From contig NC_048538.1 in the NCBI RefSeq assembly GCF_902806685.2, positions 6,014,001 through 6,078,000 on the forward strand: a stretch of DNA of 64,000 bases, read 5' to 3'. This stretch comes from Maniola hyperantus. Lineage: Eukaryota; Arthropoda; Insecta; Lepidoptera; Nymphalidae. The translations under genes and the position numbers were made by a program. The notes beneath the pieces were generated by a model. The model was not told where the DNA came from and ran no database searches. It saw nothing but the letters and a program-made list of their open reading frames with translations. Positions 32,000 through 44,500 of this stretch are shown one piece after another (positions within the stretch are counted from its first letter, which is position 1; each line of letters starts with the position of its first letter).

Positions 32000-32490
32000 G
32001 ACAATATTCAACCCTAGGGGAGAAACAAAATAAAAATGCAAATAATATCAAACTTATTTTATTTATATAAAACAATTCAAATATTTACAATATTCAGTCA
32101 TGAGTTGTGATCGTGTGTGATCACGATATACTTGTCATTCATACATAACAATGGGTTGTAATAATTACAACAAATGCAAGGCAATATCGTTGCAATATGA
32201 ATGAGCTATTTTTAGTAAGAGTAAGATAATGCTGAAACAGGCACAAAGCGCGACGGAAACTGCGTGGCAGGGCGTAACACCAAACGCGCGCGTATGGGTG
32301 TACGATTGGTAAGTAATAAAGAACTGCTTGAAGAACGTTGCACTCTGCGGTACGAACAGAAGCGTGATTTATTCTCCGTCTCACTTACACACTTTCCAGT
32401 GAGTAAGAAGGAATGCTTAGCGCTGCTTCATTTTGATTTGTTTCTTTATTAACTCGCGCTTTGCGCAATATTGCTTTATACAGTTCTTTG
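32000..32490. other. Unassigned intergenic stretch
   Basis: No convincing frame or repeat; locally GC-richer at 32235-32300. Confidence 0.4.
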
Positions 32491-32492
32491 TA

Positions 32493-33213
32493 CAGTCGAA
32501 ACTGGATAAGTGACCCGAGTTCAAGGGACCCGAATGTTATTTTCGCTTATAGAGTTTTCTCACTAAAACGATTTGTCACTTACGAAAAGTTGAGAGTAGT
32601 CACACTCATTTATAGAGATTAATTCGTTATAGAAAAACCACAGGAAAAACTTACAGAATGCAAAGTTTCTAAAAAATAATATTCTTTTATTATTTTATGA
32701 AAGGCAGATTCCGGCACGTTAAACTTAACTCATAATTGAGTTTGGAGACTGTCCATCCACGAATGCGTGTACAATTTTAAGTTTATCACTCGACGGTATC
32801 ACATTCATTTTTTGTTTCAACATTTTGAGAGAATAACGTCAAACGTGTATACTTTCTGGAACGATTGTAATCAACCGGGAACCAAATGTTAAGGACATTG
32901 GATGAGCATTGAGCAGGCAACAAGCCCACATGTGCGCTGCAGATTTCTTGTAATTCCTTCGGAAACAAGGACATGGTTTGGCTTTGAGTCGAGTTGTGAG
33001 TTTTAAGATTTCAATTGAAGTATTAATTGTAAATAGCCTCACTTATAAGGGAAAGAAACTGCCACTTATAGATTATTGATTCTAGATGTGAAAAATGGTC
33101 TATCTATAAGAGTTTCCTACACTGTCACATGTAGATGTTTTCGGGGATAAAAACGACGAAACTTGACTATTGTTGTCGGTTATAGAGTTTTTTCACTAAT
33201 CCAGTTTCGACTG
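32493..33213. mobile_element. DNA transposon remnant with TA duplication (pogo/Tigger-like ends)
   Basis: CAGTCGAAACTGGATAAGTG at the left and the inverse CACTAATCCAGTTTCGACTG at the right; TA on both sides (32491-32492, 33214-33215). 721 bases. Inner copies of AGAGTTTTTTCACT/CTTATAGAG also recur. Broken minus-strand frames exist but no transposase can be read with confidence. Confidence 0.65.
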
Positions 33214-33371
33214 TATTGCCTACGACTTTAAGAATCGCGTCGAACATGTTTCCGTCGAGGATTGTGTGTTTTAGTCTTAGATAGTTATTGCTCTAGGTAC
33301 CTTTAAACTCGAACGGTAGGGTACATAGCATCGGAAATGTATCACATAATTATCTACAGAAATCTCTAAGA

Positions 33372-33435
33372 TCCATTACGCACGATCGACTAGTCGCCCG
33401 GCAACTCAGTCGCCGGCGACCGCGCGTAATGCATC
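33372..33435. repeat. Short GC-rich imperfect palindrome
   Basis: CATTACGCACGATCG...CGCGCGTAATGCAT; TAGTCGCCCGGC and GCCGGCGAC form the inner arms. Confidence 0.4.
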
Positions 33436-34421
33436 TGAGACAGGTAAAGTTAAAGCTCCGTGAATCAATGAAAACTTATAATTACGAGTTATACTTTAAA
33501 TACACACTATCTATTTACACATTCCTAAGGTACATTTTATCACCCGACCCGAGTTCAAAATATTTATTATCACACTGTACAAATGTTTCATAAAGATAAC
33601 ATCAAAATTACTAAGTATATAGTCTATGCGCCCTGAAAATCAATTTCTAAACGAAATTAGTACTTTAGACCTAACGCAGACGACCCATTTTTCATCCAGA
33701 CCAGTAACTACCTATATTTTAAACAATTCAGTCGATTGTACGCTGACTTTCTCTAAATTTATACACTATACGCGGTTGAAAATTAAGGGTTATTCTGTTA
33801 CAATTTGATAGTACCTACATACCCAAGATCATAGTGAACCAGCTCTTTTGATAATTATCTTAAAAATTTATAGCAGATTAAAATGACAATAGCGTAAGCA
33901 AGGTTGACTGAAATAGTGTAATTTAGTAATTTACACGTACATCTTAGGAACTCATAAGTTTAAATAAATTATTTTGAAAACCACTGCTATGTTTAATTTT
34001 TGTTTGCAATACATATACTTATACTCTTTCAAAATAACGTTATGACTTTGTATTGATTGTTTTCATCATTAGTCCCTTTCCACCGCAAAGAGCAACAAAC
34101 GAAACTAACAATCGGTATCTATTTGGACATGAGTTATTTATAATGTAGGTATTTTATTGATAAACTAATAATATTATTTGCATCTTTTTACACTATTATG
34201 CACTTTACAATCTTATCTACACAATCATTTATCTTTGCACACATCAACACTCTAATTTTTTTCTATCCTAAACTGACTTATTACTGTAATTGTCCAAAAG
34301 TTTCTAAATCGACACTGAAAAAAAATCAGTTATTACTCATTCCACAAAGGAAATAATACTTTGGTCCACAATTGAGCACTTGATTTAACGTCTGTAGCTA
34401 ATAGAGGCTATTTGGTCAATG
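33436..34421. other. Ptr 3' flank
   Basis: AT-rich sequence downstream of the Ptr stop on the minus strand, probably 3' UTR in part. TTTATT (AATAAA on the minus strand) at 34153-34158 is a candidate poly(A) signal. Confidence 0.35.
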
Positions 34422-35513
34422 TCAAGGAAAGCGCATTTCTGCTACGTAGTCTAAATGTTCCAAATTGTGGTGTGAGCTTGTGCGTCTCGGGGCCCGGGGC
34501 CTGTGGATGTTGTGATGCGAATGTGTTCGCATCACTCTGTATGTACCGTCACGCTGTGGACTCGACGTGTCGCTCGTCCGTCGAAAACGCACAAAGTTCT
34601 CGTCCCTGAGCTCCGCGGGACTTCTGAGATTATCGAGCCTATCTGGACGATTACTCCCCCGTCGTTGTCTTTGCCACGCGCGGTCTGATTCTTGCCCATA
34701 CAAGTCCAACTCCCCAGAGGGTTGGAACTGACTTGTACTCTGAGTATATTTTTTCCAGCCGATCTCATGTTTCTTTCTCGTATTTTCTTCACCGTTGATT
34801 TGACGTCTCTGAGATTGATTCGAGCTACTTTCACTGGTGTCTTCGCCCGATGTGCCTAATCCTAAATCTTTATCGTCCCCGTATATTTTGTAGACGCCAT
34901 TCGGATTGATATTTTTTCCATTGTATATTTGATCGTTGAGTACTAACTGGGGATGGGGTATACAATAGGGGCTCGGAAATAGTTTTTCGACCTTAGATAT
35001 TTTTAGGTCTTTTTCGTGTCTCGTACAGGAACCTGGGCCGAAAAGAGAAAGAAGCACTGGTAAAAGGAAGAGGCCGTGCATTGCTCCAAAGAAAATTACC
35101 ATGAATACCATTTTAAAGAAAACAGAGAAAATATAACTGTCTGCCAGGAGCAATGCAATGACACCCAATATTGTACTGAATGATCCCTGAACGATCGGAA
35201 GACCTAAAGAATAAAGACATTCGCTGACTCTATCTTTAGGATTCTTTGCTTTAGATGCCATGTACGCGTAACAGATGTGAGCAGTGAAGTCCACTGAAAA
35301 TCCGATACACATAATCAGGTTTATCATTGATATTGAGTCCAGATTAATATCCCAGAGGGCCATGTAGCCCACGACGCCGATTTCTATGGATATGATGCTG
35401 AAAGCCACCCATAATGAACAGAGTATGTTCGGTATGAAAATGAAGGATGTTATCATCATCATCAAAGCACCATAACAAAGGTTCTGTATTGATGTTGGCC
35501 TTACAAGCTCGAA
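34422..35513 (-). CDS. Ptr: Ptr coding exon 10 (TM8-TM12 and cytosolic tail)
   Basis: Acceptor TTGTTGCAG; 363 codons plus TGA at 34422-34424. TM8-TM12 include GFSVDFTAHICYAYM (TM10) and FSTILGVIALLLADS (TM11). The remaining ~200 residues are polar and rich in Arg, Ser and His, with two similar HSHHN/SSHHN motifs near the end. The tail composition suggests a disordered cytosolic region; no domain recognised. Confidence 0.93.
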   Translation of the reverse strand, partial: FELVRPTSIQNLCYGALMMMITSFIFIPNILCSLWVAFSIISIEIGVVGYMALWDINLDSISMINLIMCIGFSVDFTAHICYAYMASKAKNPKDRVSECLYSLGLPIVQGSFSTILGVIALLLADSYIFSVFFKMVFMVIFFGAMHGLFLLPVLLSLFGPGSCTRHEKDLKISKVEKLFPSPYCIPHPQLVLNDQIYNGKNINPNGVYKIYGDDKDLGLGTSGEDTSESSSNQSQRRQINGEENTRKKHEIGWKKYTQSTSQFQPSGELDLYGQESDRAWQRQRRGSNRPDRLDNLRSPAELRDENFVRFRRTSDTSSPQRDGTYRVMRTHSHHNIHRPRAPRRTSSHHNLEHLDYVAEMRFP

Positions 35514-38500
35514 CTGCAACAATTACAAAAATATTAGTGGTTAGAAATCATCAATGGCATTAAATAAATGGTTCAGTTTAATTAAACATAAGGTATTCCA
35601 AATTTACCTGATCGAAGAACACGAAATATGGATGAAACACTGAAGCATTTAATGGAGATTGCGCTACCACATCCCTAAGGGCTCTGACCATTTCTTTTTC
35701 GTGGTTCGTTCCGCTGATGTTAATCGCCTGTATTAGGAATCTTGAGGCAAGAATTTGATTCCCGTCTTCGTTGAATTTGACATCCAGTGAAAATGGATTA
35801 GCCGGGAACAGCCATAACTGTAAAAGATTTTTTTTCACTTATTACGACTAGGTACTTCATAATGACACGTTAAACGTAGGCGCAGGGCACATCGGCAGAG
35901 CTAAGGCGTGGCATCTTTTGATAACAACTTGAACAAGCTTTTTTCACTTGACACAACAGCGCCGCGGCGGCGCGCGGCAAACTCAGGCAACACAAGTGCG
36001 GCGTGAGTCTTTCGTCTTTTTTTTTTAGTATTTGTACTAATTTCTACGATTGTTTGAAGGTACGTAAAGGTGATTTTAGTTTTAAAAAAGACTCGGCAAA
36101 TGGGATATTTTTACCTAATGTTTGCGTTGGCCCGTAGAGGCCCCTATTAATCCCGTAGATATCCGTTTTGCAGAAGTCTATCAATACGACACTACTTATA
36201 CCTACTGCTACAAGTGCTACACTAAACAGCAATCTTACCTCTTTGAGATTATGTATAAAATCTTCCTCCGTGTCGATGGATACATTCAAATAATCGTTGT
36301 TCCTGTCAACATAATTAACAAATGTTCGCAGCCACGATTCCGTGTACAATGAGTTCGATATGTACGATGTATTTTCTAATTTTTGCGTTAAGTTTTCTAC
36401 CTCTTCCTGAATCATTGGATCTGAGTAGTTATAATTTCCGCTAATTACAACCTGAAAGATATCAAAAGTTCAATCATCTATTTTAGTTGAGTCATTCATT
36501 TTAAGACTCATTCAGCTCTGACATTACAGAATTTTTTAAGCTTATTTTTATTAGTCAATAGGAATACGAAAGGCAAGTAAAGTTGTGGGTGACTTCTAAA
36601 GCGTAGGTATGCCAGACGGCCGGTGAACTATTTTCCTAGATTGAAAAAAAATTACCCAAATCGTTGGTGTTTGGTAAACTTTGGATCGACCAAATTATCC
36701 AATGAAAATAGCTAAGGAATGGCCTTCCAGCGATATTTTACGGACATTATTTTGTCTCGTCGTTAATGTCGTCGAACCCGGTTTTTATCGCGTACATCAC
36801 ACTGATGATTATCGTTACCTTAACTTGGAAAGTTAATTCGATTTATGTTGCAATTACATCGTTATCGGATTTTGCGGAAGTCGTTAATTGCTTCTTGTGT
36901 CGCCTCGCCCTTGCGTAAGTATCCTGTTAAACTTAGGTTTAAACAAGAAACTAGGAGAGAAAAAAGGCTTTAAGGCTTAGGGGGCTCGCGCACTTGTATA
37001 GTCCAAGTCCAAGGCCATTCAACGCATGCGTCGCGATCAACTGCGTGGCTGCGTGACCAATTGGGCGATAGATTAAATAGTTTCATACAACATCTGATCT
37101 AATGCAGCCAGTAGTTTTGGACTTGGACGAATAACTTAGTGCACGAGATCCCAGATAAGGTGCACCTAATTCTGGCTACCTAGTTCGATATTAATCAAAT
37201 AAATCCCGTAGATTGTGCCTAATGTGTAGGTAGATTTTAATGGACATAAGTGGCTGAGTCTACAGTTTAAAAAGTAAATTATCTTACCTGTATTCTGTAT
37301 GGAAATTCTCTGTAATATAGATCTTCACGATCAAAGAACTCGACAGAATACGAATCGACTTTCGACAGTTTCCTTCTCTCTAATCCCTCTTTTAGATTTG
37401 TCACCCCGTATCCAGCTCCAACTAAATACGCTAAGAACACCACGATGACTAAGGCCTTGATCCAGTTGTTGTTGAGCAAATCGGCCATCGTTGTTCGGAA
37501 GAATGCCATGATACAGTGTTCTTTGTTGTCAATCGGGTTGTCTGGGTCTGCGCTATCAATGCCGCCGCTGCAGAAGACTCGATATATCCACGGTTTTTCT
37601 TCTGAAAAAACCCAATACAAATGAATTAGTTTTAAGTTCGAAATTTCATGTTGAATCTGGCACTATGAATTGGTGGGGCTTTTTAATAAGCGCGATTGTG
37701 GTACCTGAATGTAGGTACGACGAACTGGTCGCCTCATACCTCGCGGTCGGGAAAAAATTGTACGGGTAGGATGTCCTGACGCGAAGATTTGAATTGGAAC
37801 GTTTCCACGAGGGAATAAACCCGTATATCGCCTTTGGATATCCTTCTTCCATAATTCGGTGTTGCCAAGATTATAGATAGACTATTATATTTTTACTAAT
37901 AGATTCAGGCATAGTTCTATAATATTCATATACTATTCAGTAGGTACTTATGTAGTCTTATTATCCTGATAAATCTGAGAATAATTTCCTCATGTTTGTT
38001 TTGCTTGTTAATTACGCACGCATGCCTCTACACTACACTAGGTAGGTACCATGGTAATTAATTGAAGAAAAATTGTGTCTAATATGGTATTTTAGAGGAC
38101 AATAAAACATGGTTATGGTTACCCTTTCTCGCTCTCGATTCTGGCAATACTTTTAACCACGTGATTGTATGTCGATTCTGCTTCTCCCGATATCCTGATA
38201 CTGCCACGCAACCAGAGAAGAATGTGAGATGCCAGACAAATGTGAAACATACAGCCAGACCTAAAACGCAAAAAAAGTATTTTTATTTCGCCTTGAGCCG
38301 ATGGAAGGTTTAGTCGTAGTCTATTTTGGATGCATGACAACCGAGTTTCAGCCAATGCAGCAAATCCCAATGAAGACTAGCCATCTACGCAGGAGACGCA
38401 ATGCAAGAGTGTGCAAGAACTTATGCACTCTTGGTATGGACGGCAATTCGACATGATCAGAGAAAAATCTGGTGCAGCACCAACGACTAATGTTGAGTGT

Positions 38501-41500
38501 GTTCTCAACGTTTACTTTTTACACAGAATACCCAATAATTGGTTTTTTTGCTCTACTTTAGTGCACATGGTATGTGGCCGAATAACCTATCCACTAGTCT
38601 CCAGTTTCCAAACTTTTTAGCCTAAGGGCCACACTGATTCCATTAAAAACTATGGAGGGCTGGACATCGGCATTACTGTCGCGGGCCAGTGTTGGCCCGC
38701 GGGCCTTAGTTTGAAGACCGCAAGGTAGTCAATGATTGCATAGTTAATATGGAATTTGTGTAGGTATACAAAAACAAAATGTTACCTGAATACATGCAGA
38801 AAATCTGCACCGAAGGGAAAGGTGAGAAAATACCAATGAAGAACGACAGCATGTCCGTTACGGATGTGATTGTAATTGATACAGCGGCCTCTGAAAGCAT
38901 TTTTGCCATTCGCTCCGGCACTGGCAGCCGCGGCGAGGTGCGCCTCCACGCCGCTAGCATTACGAACGTGTCGTCAATCCCGATTCCTGAAAAATATATA
39001 TTTATTTAATTTATAGGCTAGTGCTTAGTAACTTCAATCAGACTTGCTGGTACAGCCTAAAATGCAGCGCGCTTGCCAAGAATTAAATTAAATTTCATCA
39101 TCATGATCATGGCCGGCCCACTACTCAGAAGTCCGAACGGACCTCCTCTCAGAATGAGAAGGGTTTAGGCAATAGTCTGCACGCTGGCCAAGTGCGGATT
39201 GACAGACTTCACACACCTTTGAGAACATTGTGGTGAACTCTCAGGCGTGCAGGTTTCCTCACGATGTTTTACTTCACCGTTAAAGCAAGTGAATTTAATT
39301 GCTTAAAACGCAACTCCGAGATGTGTGCCCTAGATCGAACTATCGACCTCCAGAATTATAGGAGGCTGACGTTTAAAACACTACACTATCACGCTACGAT
39401 CGATGGTAGTTCTTGGTACTCGTAGGTACATCTACGTAATTAACATAGCGAAGGAATGTCATACATACCAATCATTAAGAACGGTGCGGCAAGGTTGATC
39501 CCGATGAAAGATATGCCCAAATAAATAGCACAGCCAAAAGCAGCAGCAGTAGCCATCACAGCCGAAATGTTCCCCAGTAACCCTAACCAGGGTTTGGACC
39601 TGACCCAGTCCCCCATCATACAGGTTACTACGGAGAAAATTCCCATCAAAATAAAAGTTGAACTGAAGAAAGGTATGACCGTCCTCGTGTTCTTTTCGAG
39701 TTCATGGTCGAGTGTTCGAGATGCGAATCGAGCTATGGAAATGTGCTTGAACCGCCCCGTATCTTCAGCTATACCGACTGCATTTAAGAAGCCATCTTCC
39801 CATGCTGCACCTCTGTAAATGCAACAGTTTTTATAGATGTTGAAATAACAGACGAAACTTAATATCTACGAGCTTGTATCAGTTCAGCGGGGGCACTTTT
39901 GACTACTTATTGTAGATAAAACCCACATTGAACTTTTTTCTGCTATCATTGAACCCTTTTCCACCAGGACTATATATAAGTATGAAAGGTCTTAAACACT
40001 GCATACATAAAAGGCGACGAGGGTAGGTACCAAATACGGTTCCTCCTTAAAGTTGTTCTCAAATGGCAGTAACCAGAAAGAACTAATGAAGGTAATTAGG
40101 TACGATGCGAGTAGAAGATGCCGCGCTCGGAGTTATGTTACGTGCTTCATCACGTTCCTTGTTTCAAAAATCGTAGATGTGCACGCCTACTCGCGCATTC
40201 AGTGTGACTAGCTGTCGTGCTGTTTCCGTTGCACATCTTGCCCCTCCCTAAAAGGAAGCTATCCTTTCCTATTAACACACTTCCTTATCTCCAATCCTGA
40301 CGGAAAGACAGACTTACCATTTAAGGATATCACAAAACAAAAACCTTATGGTTCTTTAAAAACGTTGATCCATTTTAGACCATTAGTGCAACCGAACAAA
40401 AATACTTATACCAAAGCAATCTCAAAACTCATTAAGATTTCAACGGAGAAGCTAAAACACCGATTAAGAAATCGTGGCCTACAAATCATTCACTATCATC
40501 AAGCTCGGACCTTTCTATTCGTATTCTTGTCGATTATTACGACGTGTTTTGTATTCAAAAACGTTTCCTAAACCGTGTCAAGATCGGTGACTATTATCTA
40601 AGATATAGGTAGATACCTAAGTAATGTTGCTTGTTTACTAAGTATCGGTGCTATTGAAATTGAAAACAAGTCATAAAAATCTGAGTGTAAAAGAATCGTC
40701 GTAATCGCTAACAATAACTCTGAAGTACCAAAACGTTTTCCTTTTAAACCATAAATTACACTGGTATTGACTTCGACTATATTGCGTTGCGTGTAAAACC
40801 ACTGGCACAGAAGATATAATAGTCTACCTACTGGTGTAAACTGTGTTTCCACAATTATTTATCTAACGGGTGTTTTATGACTCTCCGAGTTTTAACATTA
40901 CTTCAAACACACACTTAAAAGTAAAGCTTTGTAATCTTAATCGACCCAAATATACTTAGCGTTTATACTTATAGCCCTTTAAGTTGTATTAGGTTGGGTT
41001 TTTTTTGTATAAAAGTAGATAAAAGTCGTGTATAGTAACATTTCTCGTACTTAGGTATTATTATGTACCTAAGTAGGTTCTAAAAAATAAGTTCTCGAAA
41101 TACCTGAACCGGATTTGATCAAACATTAATTATTATTAAAGTAACAACGAACATAAAATGTTAACTTTGAAGCACAATTACCTACCTAACTACAATTTTA
41201 GTAGGTAGTAGTAGGTGACTATGCTACGAGTAGATAGTTACATTGAAAACCTGATATATGGAGGAAAACAAATGCAATGTGTGATGCAAATGCTGACGAG
41301 CGTTGTGCTCTATTTTATTAAAGGTTTTGAAGAGGCGGAAAGATTTAAATTTTCATGCCGTAAGTATAGTTCGCGACAGGTCGACATGACAATCAAGGTA
41401 TGAGGCAGGGGGATGCCCCGCACACCCGCATAGCACCAACGCTAGCCCGCACCAGGTAAGCGCGAGGGGTGTGCGGGGCGTCCCCACCTCAATTGCTATA

Positions 41501-44500
41501 TTGACCTGTCGCGAACTAAGTAGGTACCTATACTTAATCTAAGATTATAAACGGATTATTTACTATCAAAGGAAAGACTGACAAAATATCCGTGTCTGAT
41601 AAGGGATAATTCATGCTAGACCGTGCATGCCGGGTCCGAACCGTGCCACGTTCGATCCACGGATTGCAATTTTGTATGTAGAAACATGACACGGACGTGG
41701 CTCGGATGACTCGGACACGGCACGGTCTGATGTGACTTCTCCCAATCTGGTGCCTCAGACGCGACACCGCTCGGGCCCAGCACGTTCTATCCTCCCTCTA
41801 ATCATCCCTTATTTCTATTTACGCTGTGTTGGACACGTTTCCGTCGCGCGCTTTTAATTTCAAGCTTAAAACTCATCAACATAGAGGAAGCTTTACCTAT
41901 CTTGCTGTAGTTTAGTGTCGGTCCTGAGGAACCAAACGAGCTGCACTGCTGGCACGGACACGATGACGTCATCCACCACTGTGGAGCCGCCGAAGTACAC
42001 AGGAAACGCGTGGGCCTCCCACGTCACTGGGTTGAACATTATGGGGAATGTTAGGTTTAACTCTCCGCGCTCCACCTGAGGAAATAAAATATAATAAAAT
42101 GATATTAAATATTGCAATTAATTTATTTGTTTCATATAGGTATATAATGTAGGACAGCCTGTGCTACTTATGATGTACAAGGCTACCACCACCGGTTCGG
42201 AAAACAGATTCTACTGGGACGAGCCGGCAAGAAACTCGGCAGTTGATCTTTGTTTAAATAACAAAATGTTTAATTCATGTAAATATTACCGCAGGGACGT
42301 GCGCAGCTTTTTGTAACAGGGGCAGGGTAAGCGAACTAAAAATCGCGCCTCTTTTTTTTAAGCGATAAATGTTGTCTAAATAAAGATTTTAAAAAAAGGT
42401 TCTCGAAACTAAATTGACAGGTCTAAATCTAGTGATATCTTTTTAGTATTCTGAAAGAGATATTTATTTATTAGACCAGTTATTTTAGTTTGTTTTAGAG
42501 ATTGTGTACCTACAGAAGAATTGGCAACACTGAGTTTAAACTGTAAACTGTGGTAAGACCTATTCTAGCTAACTTACGCATCGTAAGTTTTTAATGATTT
42601 CTATCTGCGGTTTAAGTGGCCGTTAGTAACGATAATACTGTCTATTGTCCCATCTTCACTTCGATGACTGATCGGTTGAGTCATGATTCCGCGATAATCA
42701 TTTATTGTAAGTAAATGCGATTGTTTTGCGGGGTGGTTCTTGGTAATAATTTTATTGTTACTTGGTTTTCCTTATAACAAAAATTTATCGAATTTCTCAT
42801 TTATGAGAAGGGAACTTTAAATAAAAATAAAGTCTATACAGTTTGCCCATAAACTACAATCGCAACGTGTCTGCATTTTGGAATTTGTACGGTGCGTGCA
42901 TAGATGTAAAACCGGCGAGCGCGGTCCGGTTGAAAAACCGGCGAGTTAGACTCGCGCACCGAGGGTTCCGTACTGCAGCCGTATTTTTCAATACTACGAT
43001 TAATCAAAAACTATTATGCATAAAAATAAATGAAAATCTGTTTTAGAATGTACAGATAAAGTCCTTTGGTATAGGTACCTAGTAATCTTACTTTGAAAGT
43101 TGAAAATAATAATCATTTGTTCATGTTAATATTTTTTTTGTGATGTGACCACAAATTCACTGATTTTGGATTTATTCCTTTACTTATGCTATAAGACCTA
43201 CCTACTTACCAAATTCATGATTCTAGGTCAACGGGAGGTAGGTAGGTACCTACCAAACTTCATGACTCTAGGTCAACCCTGTAGGTTTTGTTGACAGACA
43301 TGACGGACAGACAGACAACAAAGTGATCCTACAAGGGTTCCTTTTTCCTTTTGAGGTACATCATCATCATCATCATGATCAACCCATCACCGGCTCACTG
43401 CAGAGCACGATTATTGAAAATTCTACCCCTAAGGGGGTGAAATAGGGGTTTGAAATTTGTGTAGTCCACGCGGACGAAGTCGCGAGTATAAACTAGTTTA
43501 AACTATGTTATTCGCGCCGCATTGCGCAGCATGTGCGCTCACTCAAGTGCGCTTTTCTCCATACAAACTCATAAACTATATTTGACGCGTCGCGTCGCAC
43601 TTGTGCGTTTGGACCATTAATCGTAATGCTCATGTCATCATACCTCTCCAATAATTTTGTCCAGATTCAGGATATCGTTGGTATAGCACTGCCCCTCCCA
43701 CCGCGCGCACTCTTCTCTGTAGCTGAACGTGACTCCGTTCTCCAGAGTCACTGTGACGTTCTGCACATATTCGTCGAGCTGACGAAGCTCCTGCCATACT
43801 TCTGAGCGAAGCAAGTTCGTGTCGTTGCCCTTTGCTACGATGATCACGCGGCCGAATCTACCTGTAGAATTGACGTCTTAATAAAAAGCTTATAAAAGAG
43901 GCTCGATACAATTTCAAACATAAACAATAGGAATATGAAACAATTTTCAAGTTTTTGTAACTCATTACTATTGTTAGTCATTCGGGACATAAATATGAGG
44001 AGGGCGATGATCACTACAACACAGATCATTCTTCTGCAGGATTATCGTTCCCATTGGCTGCTCCGAATCATAAGTCGAAACAAAACCACATTGTATTATG
44101 GCAGGTCGACAGAAGGTGATTGGAGTCATACAATAGGTACATGATAATATTATATGAACACGTGCAGTCTAGTTTTCCACCTTGACACTCGAGGTGTGCT
44201 CTGATTTGTTTATGGTTTCGCCAGATTGACCAACACCACAACCGCATAGGTATTACCACAGCCATCGCATAGTAAGCAATGTGCGCGCTACTTAAAGTTC
44301 AAATAGGTTTATGGTGAAATTACACTTGGACCGAGTCATCATCATCATCGACCAATATACGTCCACTACTGGACATAGTTATAGGGACTTTCACACACCA
44401 CGGTCTTGCGCGGCCTGAATCCAGCGGCTCCCTGCGACTTGTTTGATGTCGTCTGTCCACCTTGTGGAGAGGCCTTGGAGCGCTGCTCTTTTTGGTGGGA

